This document shows, one piece after another, positions 8,001 to 13,797 of a DNA stretch of 18,493 nucleotides (the first letter of the stretch is position 1; every line of letters begins with the position of its first letter). The stretch comes from Flavobacteriales bacterium UBA1959 (GTDB lineage: Bacteria; Bacteroidota; Bacteroidia; Flavobacteriales_D; Sanyastnellaceae). The stretch covers positions 10,918 through 29,410 of the forward strand of contig DDEH01000029.1 of the NCBI GenBank assembly GCA_002336085.1, given 5' to 3'. The position numbers and the translations under genes are program-made. Below the pieces are notes generated by a model. It searched no databases, was not told the origin of the DNA, and was given only the letters and a program-made list of their open reading frames with translations.

Positions 8001-8525
8001 TCCTTTGAAATCAACCCGAGCACACCAAGCCTATTTGATGAGTTCATCGCAATCACTGCGAATGACATCACTGCTGGCAACACCTATAACTGGAACATTG
8101 GCAATACGATGCAGCTCGCGGGAGGAGAAATAGAATTTTCACTCAATTCAATAGGTCTCGAATCATTCGAAGTCTGTTTGGGAGTGACAGATCCACTCAA
8201 CTGCACCTCCGTTTCATGTCAAACAGTTGCACTCGACGAAGGGATGACTGCCTTCGCACCCACAGCATTTACCCCCGATCAGGATGGCCACAATGAGGCC
8301 TGGAAAATAGTCTGCAACGATGCCGTCAAAAACTTTGAGTTGAAAATTTTTGATCGCTGGGGCAACATTGTTTTTGAGACCAAGGACAAGCAGGAATTCT
8401 GGTTCGGTAATTCGCGAGGTGGAACGCATTTTGCGCCCGACGGAATTTACTTCTACCGCGCTGTGATTCGGAACGTCAATTATGAAGTCCGAACGCTTGA
8501 AGGATCAGTTGTATTGATTCGATAA
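4959..8525 (+). CDS. Large T9SS type B surface protein with IgGFc-binding-like N-terminal domain (paralogue 2)
   Basis: Second secreted giant, 1188 residues from the chosen TTG start. A signal-like segment RKILWCLLLPFYFLSTPLQG ends at GSAQ just before DTEFWFVAPEVWANHGD (codon 5085 on), which matches paralogue 1. The IgGFc-binding-like domain runs to about 6310. Then come three Ig-like modules (opening Cys codons 6351, 6594, 6837), three modules with a W...CxxC....G.F core (CxxC at 7149, 7374, 7602), a Cys-rich PKD-like stretch, and from about 8253 the type B T9SS tail (TAFTPDQDGHNE, then FDRWGNIVFETKD). The start is uncertain: no ATG lies near the signal peptide. Choices are TTG 4875, ATG 4884 and TTG 4959. 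I prefer 4959 because it overlaps the membrane gene least (44 bp), but its 41-residue signal region is long. A non-canonical start nearer 5007 cannot be excluded. Confidence 0.85.
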   Translation: MNLIALFKTLENTPDSISRKILWCLLLPFYFLSTPLQGSAQLDTEFWFVAPEVWANHGDSPIVLRFSALDEAADVTVDQPANTGFPEQNITINASGTATLDLTAWLGMIENKPSNQILQRGLRIVSSTPITAYYEVNHPENTDIFTLKGKSAMGTSFYTPFQTNLTNNFTQSTAGIDVLATTDGTEVTVIPSQNLNGHPAGIAFSFELEQGETYGMRASSVNGPGHPSGTLISSNKPVTVTVSDDSVLNGTCWDMMGDQIIPVTVAGNEHIAIKGNLSAPDKVYLVATEDGTTVSINGMEAWTLNAGESYSHTLTSITGYYATSAPVIALHVTGFGCEVGQAILPPIACTGSNEVAFVRSTSEFFGLKILVPTGGEGDFILNGSAVNVGAGSFSDVPGTAGEWKYANITATGFVPTGSASRLENSSAKFHLGIINGGAATGTRYGYFSAFTTFEHETFVTDDNLCEGEMAELFCSPILNATYDWTGPNGFTDSGDAIEFGPITMADTGLYIVSGTVNGCEILPDTLELLINEQPEAPIVMAIPDVCEGDSWDWTSLTNADEYNWMNEAGEIIAMDSTVSWTNAGLDDAGSYELVVVSNACASAATAFEVVVNETITIAFNSPVVSYCSGTEWTLSPDQVLADTEWNWTLPDGSENNSETLAFTPIELTDSGTYSLGGMNAGCPMISGFIEVIVAEPEVLVLSVPEFICSSDEPIEITVNDSYQGSWASTNCPDCLSGDGYFDASGVEAGNIDITYTSDSPCATDAMAEIEVILTPNSDFEDFTACEGQGEVQMASEESGGIWTTSCGTCSNESGLFNTEIAGVGTWQVTHSIDGLCPVFSTGLFNVTDNLNSGFSVPSSLCANSPLVEFTAELAGGSWSASCGNCLESNGMFDASDASVGETSISYSLPGACGSNSVESVLIVPLPDAQFEFSSEGNCAPAVVSCVAASNPNAIDCQWSVYGNGATTVYDCNQSSFEITDSGCFELSHTVTDNSGCSNTIQASELLCLNTSPLSSFEINPSTPSLFDEFIAITANDITAGNTYNWNIGNTMQLAGGEIEFSLNSIGLESFEVCLGVTDPLNCTSVSCQTVALDEGMTAFAPTAFTPDQDGHNEAWKIVCNDAVKNFELKIFDRWGNIVFETKDKQEFWFGNSRGGTHFAPDGIYFYRAVIRNVNYEVRTLEGSVVLIR
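6351..7079 (+). repeat. Three 81-residue Ig-like modules in surface protein 2
   Basis: Opening cysteine codons lie at 6351, 6594 and 6837, and the first Cys of the following module type is at 7080. All three intervals are exactly 243 bp (81 residues), the same period as in paralogue 1. Cores include YDWTGPNGF and DTGLYIV in module 1, DDAGSYEL in module 2 and DSGTYSL in module 3. Confidence 0.8.
7080..7767 (+). repeat. Three CxxC modules (W...CxxC....G.F) in surface protein 2
   Basis: Three successive modules share the core GSWASTNCPDC / GIWTTSCGTC / GSWSASCGNC followed by G.F(D/N). The CxxC codons begin at 7149, 7374 and 7602, spacings of 75 and 76 residues. Each module opens with a Cys (7080, 7311, 7539). 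The fold resembles PKD/Ig-like repeats common in T9SS type B proteins, but the CxxC insertion in every copy is distinctive. Paralogue 1 has none of these. Confidence 0.75.
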
Positions 8526-8541
8526 TTCCTACCTTAACAAT

Positions 8542-11112
8542 ATGAAAGGAAACGCTCAAATGTTTGGTGTTCTTGTCTGCGTATCTCTCCTTTTCTCAGT
8601 GTGCGGTTGCCAAGTAGATGAGGGATCAGACAAAACGAGAGAAAGCTTCGCTTTGATCGAAAAAAAGATGCGTCCCGGCCTTTCAGATGCCTGGAAATGG
8701 TCATACCCCGACGACGTCTGGAGTGCCCAAGAAGCAGCACGCAAATGGAACAACGTGAATCGTTGGCTAGCGGACAACGAATCCACAAACAACAGTCGAA
8801 TCATTGAAGGAGAATGGCGAACTGAGGGGCCAACGAACATTGGCGGTCGATTCAATTTTATTCGCCAGCATCCGACTGAGCCCTCAAGATTTTTCGCAGG
8901 CAGCAGCACCGGTGGATTGTGGATGACTCCAGGGGATGATGAGTGGTTTTGCCTAACAGAGAATCTGCCTGTGATGTCCAATGGTGACATCGTGTTTCAT
9001 CCTGACAACCCCAATCGGATATTCTTGGCGAGCGGCGACCCTCAGATCAGCAGTTTTCCTCGCATTGGTGCAGGTGTGTTCCGCTCCATGGACGGCGGCG
9101 ACTCGTGGGAATCAGCTGGGCTAGACAGCATGGGTGTCATAAGCAAGCTACTTTATTTGGACGGAGAATCTCCGGCATTGTTAGCAGGTGCAATGGGAAA
9201 TCCCGCTATACCCGGCTCGAACCGCGGACTATTCAAGAGTGTAAATAATGGCTTGGATTGGAGTCAAATGCTACTGCCTAATGATTCTGCTGGCGTTACA
9301 GACATCATCATAGACCCAAGCACTGGTCACCTTTTTGCCAGCGCATGGCAACGCACTCGAACTTCAACGGAAAGCATCGTTTGGGGCCCACACTGTCGCA
9401 TCTGGAAATCAACGGATTCAGGTGACAATTGGACCGTACTCGAAAATCCCTGGGGCGATGAAATACGCGGGCGGATCGGTTTTGCCGCTTCGAACTCGGG
9501 TGTTTACGCCCTCGTGGTCGGACAAGACAGTCAACTGGACAATATCTATCGCACCCAAGATGGAGGGACGACATGGGAGGCTATGATCTCGTCAGAAAAC
9601 ATTCCGGAAAATGCCTTGGGCGGATTTGGCTGGTATTTCTCAAAAGTTCGCATCAATCCATTCAATGACGAAGACATTTCAATCCTTGGGGTGAATATTT
9701 GGAACTCAATGGATGGCGGCACAACTTGGAACCTAATGGGTCCCGAATGGTGGACGTATGAATTGCATGCTGACAAGCACGATCTGCAATGGATAGGACC
9801 ACAATCCTGCATTGTAGCAACAGATGGAGGACTCTACCGCAGCGATGACCACGGCATTTCTTGGAGCGACATCGAAAACATTCCTGTTTCTCAGTTTTAT
9901 AGAGTCACTTGGAACCCACATAATACAGGCGTGTACACCGGCGGAGCGCAAGACAATGGGACCACTTCAGGCTCCTATCAGGAGCCCAACGGATGGACGC
10001 GAGATTTGGGAGGTGATGGATTCACCTGCATCTATCATCCGCAAAACAGTATGCTTCGCTACGCAGGATATCAATGGGGAAATTGGCGCTACAGCATGAC
10101 AGGGCCAAACGAAGAGCCCATATGGAATGATTTTCTAGAAGGCATCGACGAAGATGACCGCGTTTGGTGGGATGCACCCTTGACCTATCATCCAGCTGAG
10201 CCGGAAGTGATGCTCACAGGAACGCAGCGTGTCTACCGCATGATGAATGCTCCTGAAGGATTCTGGGTACCGATAAGTCCTGACCTCACCCAGAATACAG
10301 AACCCGGATTATCGTACCGCTGCGTGAGTGCTATCGCAGGCTCCAAATTTGATGTCAATAAAATGGCCGCAGGCACGACCGATGGACGGCTCTGGATTAC
10401 CCAGGACGGCGGCGAAAATTGGGAACCCATGGAGAATGGCTTGCCAGGGCAGTTTATTACCGATGTTGAATTTGACCCCTTTCACCCCGACTCAATATTC
10501 TGCACCGTTAGTGGTTACCGCAATGCTGACTATGAACCCTATATTTTTCGCGCCGCAATTGGAGAACCTTGGCAATCCATACAAGGCAATTTGCCCTCGC
10601 ATCCCGTCAATCAAATTCTCGCGCTAACGGATAGCATTTGGGCGATAGCAACAGACGCAGGTGTATTTGCCACAGCCAACTGGGGTCAAGACTGGGAACC
10701 CGTGGGAGAATTGCCCATTATACCTGTGTACGACATCGTTGCAGACACGATTGCAGACCGACTGGTTGCTGGCACATTCGCCCGAAGTATATTGAGTTTC
10801 CCGCTGGATTCCATTGTTCCCATATTCACCAGCCCTGTAGATACGACCGGTCAAGGGATCGTAAGGCTCACTGGGTCATTGATTCGTGCTTTTCCCAACC
10901 CTGTCGATGACCGATTGAACTTAGAAATCGGTGAAGCATGGACGCAATGCACAGTCTTTACGAGCAATGGAAAGCTCTTGCTAGACCTGAACGAAAATAG
11001 TCCAGCAGGCCTATTGCTTCTCGATGCCTCGAATTGGCCTTTGGGAATAAATCTAGTACAGGTTCACTTTGCTTCCGGCAAAAGCGAAACCCTTCCTATT
11101 ATTAAGAAATAG
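8542..11112 (+). CDS. Sortilin/BNR beta-propeller protein with T9SS type A tail
   Basis: Predicted surface or secreted protein of 856 residues. Residues 1-23 are a signal peptide with a possible lipobox (SVCGC, Cys23). After a short helical spacer, EWRTEGPTNIGGR (91-103) opens a propeller region with eight Asp-box-like motifs: SMDGGDSW 182, SVNNGLDW 233, STDSGDNW 290, TQDGGTTW 338, SMDGGTTW 389, SDDHGISW 434, TQDGGENW 620, and a degenerate TANWGQDW 711. GGAQDNGT at 467-474 is typical of VPS10/sortilin-like propellers. Residues about 782-856 (RAFPNPVDDRLNLE ... ) are a type A T9SS sorting domain. The ligand or activity is unknown: Asp-boxes occur in sialidases, xyloglucanases and non-enzymatic propellers alike, and no glycosidase active site was recognised. 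The gene lies 16 bp after the previous stop, so it is probably on the same transcript. The Cys23/T9SS combination is odd; Cys23 may simply belong to an ordinary signal peptide. Confidence 0.87.
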   Translation: MKGNAQMFGVLVCVSLLFSVCGCQVDEGSDKTRESFALIEKKMRPGLSDAWKWSYPDDVWSAQEAARKWNNVNRWLADNESTNNSRIIEGEWRTEGPTNIGGRFNFIRQHPTEPSRFFAGSSTGGLWMTPGDDEWFCLTENLPVMSNGDIVFHPDNPNRIFLASGDPQISSFPRIGAGVFRSMDGGDSWESAGLDSMGVISKLLYLDGESPALLAGAMGNPAIPGSNRGLFKSVNNGLDWSQMLLPNDSAGVTDIIIDPSTGHLFASAWQRTRTSTESIVWGPHCRIWKSTDSGDNWTVLENPWGDEIRGRIGFAASNSGVYALVVGQDSQLDNIYRTQDGGTTWEAMISSENIPENALGGFGWYFSKVRINPFNDEDISILGVNIWNSMDGGTTWNLMGPEWWTYELHADKHDLQWIGPQSCIVATDGGLYRSDDHGISWSDIENIPVSQFYRVTWNPHNTGVYTGGAQDNGTTSGSYQEPNGWTRDLGGDGFTCIYHPQNSMLRYAGYQWGNWRYSMTGPNEEPIWNDFLEGIDEDDRVWWDAPLTYHPAEPEVMLTGTQRVYRMMNAPEGFWVPISPDLTQNTEPGLSYRCVSAIAGSKFDVNKMAAGTTDGRLWITQDGGENWEPMENGLPGQFITDVEFDPFHPDSIFCTVSGYRNADYEPYIFRAAIGEPWQSIQGNLPSHPVNQILALTDSIWAIATDAGVFATANWGQDWEPVGELPIIPVYDIVADTIADRLVAGTFARSILSFPLDSIVPIFTSPVDTTGQGIVRLTGSLIRAFPNPVDDRLNLEIGEAWTQCTVFTSNGKLLLDLNENSPAGLLLLDASNWPLGINLVQVHFASGKSETLPIIKK

Positions 11113-11135
11113 ATTACCGTTGGCCAAACAGATTG

Positions 11136-12413
11136 CTATTGCACCCAAAATTTGGATGCATCAGCTGAGTTTGTGAATCGTAAGAGGTGCATGCCCGCGG
11201 AGAGACCGATAACGGGAATCTCATTTTGTCCCGGCATCCACACTCCAGATGACACAAGCTTTCCTGTGGCGTCAAAAATGCTCCACGGATTAATCTCGGT
11301 ATTTCCATTCAACCATTGCACTTGGATCGGAGAGGTCCCGTTAATAAGGGTTGGGAAGATGCGAACATTGCCATCCAGCTTTTGCAACCATTCCTGCACA
11401 TCAACTGCATTATATTCATAGGCCCCGCACAAAGGTTCGTAACCATCGCAAACCCAGCTCGAAGTAACGCTTGCGATTGTTCCGAGCGTCTGGAAGTATG
11501 CGTTAGCATCGCCTACATGGGCTACGTGATCCGCTCCCTCTAAAATGGTAAAGCAACTCGAGACTCCATTTTCTTCTGCCGCAGCATGTATGATGGAGCT
11601 TCCATCAACTTCCGCGATTGGAAATCCTGAAAGGGTGATCCAATCACTACCGAAAGGCACAGTGCCATCGGCGGTCCCATGCACTGAAACCAAAGGCACG
11701 TCACCTTCCGATATATAGTCAGCTGTTTTTAAAGCTCCTGCAACGTTGATGACACCCAGAACTTCAGAACTATATCCGGGATTGCCCGACTCCCCTTCCA
11801 AACCGCCTGCCATGCCCGGAGCTGTTTGATCAACTTGCTCTGGAATCTCAGACACTTCGTCCACGTAAGCCAAGTGCAAGCCCAGGAACGCTCCAGCCGA
11901 AACACCACCCATCATTATGCGATCAGGATCAATGCCCCACGGGTTCCCTTCTTCCGCTTCGGTCTTTCTAAAATACCGAACCGCGGCTTTGCCATCATGG
12001 TACCCCCTCCAAACAGAACGCACAAGGGAGTTGGAGATGTCAAAAAAATTATCAAGGCCCAAGCGATAAGTAATGGATGCTACGACGTACCCCATTCGTG
12101 TTAAATCCTGACACAGCGAAAGAACATCAGCATTGTCATTATCACCCCCAAGAAAAAAACCACCATGTGCCAAGATTATTAAGGGACGGCTTTGATTTGA
12201 ATCTCCGAAAGGTTCGTAAATATCCACAACCAAGTTTTGATTCAAACCAGTCGAATTGATGGCGTTACCATAAACCACATCTAGAGTCACGTCAAAGCTT
12301 TCAAAAGCGGACATGAAGCGGTAGCGATTTCCATCGCAGTCATTCTGGGCAGAAGCCACTTGAAACGACACGCAAAGAATGGCTGCAAAAAAAAACAATT
12401 GTAACTTTATCAT
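11136..12413 (-). CDS. Secreted alpha/beta-hydrolase (esterase-like) with T9SS type A tail
   Basis: Exported carboxylesterase/feruloyl-esterase-like hydrolase, 425 residues. The start at 12413 (ATG) puts MIKLQLFFFAAILCVSFQVASAQ as a clean signal peptide; an upstream TTG at 12437 would add eight polar residues and is less likely. Catalytic features: oxyanion HGG at 83-85, nucleophile Ser172 in GVSAG, acid Asp249 in HGTADGTVPF, base His296 in GADHVAH. Residues about 350-425 (VRIFPTLINGTSPIQVQ ... KLVSSGVWMPG ... GMHLLRFT) form a type A T9SS sorting domain, so the enzyme probably goes to the cell surface or medium. Its substrate is unknown; acyl groups on polysaccharides are plausible. It converges with the propeller gene (23-bp gap, no clear hairpin) and is divergent from the PNGase-like gene. 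A run of nine A (12387-12395, + strand) encodes the Phe cluster of the signal peptide and does not break the frame. Confidence 0.88.
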   Translation of the reverse strand: MIKLQLFFFAAILCVSFQVASAQNDCDGNRYRFMSAFESFDVTLDVVYGNAINSTGLNQNLVVDIYEPFGDSNQSRPLIILAHGGFFLGGDNDNADVLSLCQDLTRMGYVVASITYRLGLDNFFDISNSLVRSVWRGYHDGKAAVRYFRKTEAEEGNPWGIDPDRIMMGGVSAGAFLGLHLAYVDEVSEIPEQVDQTAPGMAGGLEGESGNPGYSSEVLGVINVAGALKTADYISEGDVPLVSVHGTADGTVPFGSDWITLSGFPIAEVDGSSIIHAAAEENGVSSCFTILEGADHVAHVGDANAYFQTLGTIASVTSSWVCDGYEPLCGAYEYNAVDVQEWLQKLDGNVRIFPTLINGTSPIQVQWLNGNTEINPWSIFDATGKLVSSGVWMPGQNEIPVIGLSAGMHLLRFTNSADASKFWVQ

Positions 12414-12457
12414 TTTTGGAGACTCATTATCAATCAATTACCCGAAAAACGAGCATT

Positions 12458-13681
12458 ATGTTCTTGCAATATCCGATTAATCTTTGCTTCCCGACTATTT
12501 TGGGAGCCACTGTAGCATTCATCGTTGTCACGGCAACAGGATGCTCGCATGGAACCAGCGATGCTCAAGCCAAGTTGGAAACGCTCCAGATTCAAGCTAT
12601 GGATGCATTTCAACTCGCTTTCTTGCCTGAAGCAAACAACGATTCTTTGCAACGAGCAGATGGGTGGAGTCGAACAGATGCAGGGCGTATGGTAACGAAA
12701 TCATTCGAGCCCCCCTCTTTTCTCCACAATCCCAAGATCATCGTGAATCTCACACTGAAATCCGCTGGCGACCCCTGGGACAAGTCTGGTGCAATTGTTT
12801 TGATGCCAAACGATTGGGATGCTACTGTAATCGGAGATACTTCAAGCAGGCCTGGAATTTCACTCAATATGGCCACAGGTTTTAGTCCGCCATTGGAATT
12901 GCTTCGGTTCATCACGCCTTTTGGCGTAGGTCACTTCAGCCATAGTGAACCTTCAGACGAATACCGCCCCGTTTACATCCCTGAATGGGAGAAAGAAGTG
13001 TCCTGGCAAAACGACGTATCCCATTTGTGGAATGCAATGCGTGATTCGATAACAATAGGCGTTTACATCGATACATGGAGCCCTGATGGATATGAGTTGG
13101 ATTTGGTCATCGACTTCATACAACAACCAGAACTCATATACCCCCGACCAACTACCCAAGTCTTGTCCCTTGCTAACACCACTAAATACCACTCCCAACA
13201 AGTCCCATTTGACGGCTTTGCATCGGAACCGCTCGGCCTCACATTCCATCTCAACAAGGAAGCTGCTAACGCCGAATTGCACTACATCGTAACTGGGCAC
13301 GGAGGACATTCAACTGGCGATGAATTTGTGCCTTGTGAGCACATAATTGCACTCGACAACGATACAGTTTTTCAGTTTACACCTTGGCGGGATGACTGCG
13401 CAAGCTTTCGGCGATTCAATCCCTCATCTGGAGTTTGGACCGAGCGAACCTTTTGGCGGGGAGACAGCATCGATGAACGCATCGCCTCATCAGATTTTTC
13501 CCGCTCTGGCTGGTGCCCAGGAAGTGATGTACCCGCGTTGAAAATTAATTTAGGAACCATTGAAGCCGGCATTCATCAATTGACTTTTGATGTCCCCACG
13601 GCCCAAGCATTTTCAGATACAGCAATGAATTTCTGGAACGTTGCATCATACCTGACATGGGAGTCAGCTGAAGGCCTATAA
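12458..13681 (+). CDS. Peptide-N-glycosidase F-like lipoprotein
   Basis: Putative amidase removing N-linked glycans from asparagine, 407 residues, probably lipid-anchored (TATGC, Cys29). Recognition rests on both PNGase F domains, compared from memory with the Elizabethkingia enzyme. GDPWDK (Asp108) matches CDEWDR with the catalytic Asp60. RFITPFGVG (150-158) matches RFITPYWVG. VYIDTW (Asp205) matches YTETW, where the enzyme has Glu118. TGHGGHSTGDEFVPC (Glu289) sits where Glu206 lies, and RSGWCPGSDVP matches RAGWCPGMAVP. Thus two of three active-site acids look conserved and one is Glu to Asp. The start is uncertain: ATG 12458 gives a signal with no basic residue, whereas the in-frame TTG at 12416 would add ITRK before it. 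It is divergent from the esterase with only 44 bp between. It may release glycans from host or algal glycoproteins; activity is unproven. Confidence 0.8.
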   Translation: MFLQYPINLCFPTILGATVAFIVVTATGCSHGTSDAQAKLETLQIQAMDAFQLAFLPEANNDSLQRADGWSRTDAGRMVTKSFEPPSFLHNPKIIVNLTLKSAGDPWDKSGAIVLMPNDWDATVIGDTSSRPGISLNMATGFSPPLELLRFITPFGVGHFSHSEPSDEYRPVYIPEWEKEVSWQNDVSHLWNAMRDSITIGVYIDTWSPDGYELDLVIDFIQQPELIYPRPTTQVLSLANTTKYHSQQVPFDGFASEPLGLTFHLNKEAANAELHYIVTGHGGHSTGDEFVPCEHIIALDNDTVFQFTPWRDDCASFRRFNPSSGVWTERTFWRGDSIDERIASSDFSRSGWCPGSDVPALKINLGTIEAGIHQLTFDVPTAQAFSDTAMNFWNVASYLTWESAEGL

Positions 13682-13685
13682 ATCA

Positions 13686-13717
13686 TTGCTTTATTTCGAT
13701 TTCTGACCGAACTTTGC
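13686..13717 (+). promoter_or_regulatory. icd: Putative Bacteroidota-type promoter for icd
   Basis: The 116-bp gap before icd contains TTG (13686-13688) and, 21 bp further, GAACTTTG (13710-13717). This resembles the Bacteroidota consensus with a -33 TTG and a -7 TANNTTTG, with one mismatch at the first base of the -7 box. It would leave a leader of about 75 bp. This is a motif match by eye only. Confidence 0.3.
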
Positions 13718-13797
13718 GTCCGCTCCAATTGCGCGCCTACCTGCAAAATCGACGAAAACGAGCCGTCGAATTCGCAACGAGCAAAACCTGATTGAAC

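Noticed and set aside
8542..11112. Calling the propeller protein a glycoside hydrolase (sialidase or GH74)
   Set aside because: Asp-box repeats and a sortilin-like propeller are visible, but no catalytic Arg triad of sialidases or recognised GH74 acid pair could be assigned, so a catalytic role is not supported.
11108..11140. Inverted repeat AATAG...CTATT around the palindrome TTGGCCAA between the two convergent genes
   Set aside because: The outer arms are only five AT-rich pairs, the central palindrome has no loop, and no T tract follows, so it does not qualify as an intrinsic terminator.
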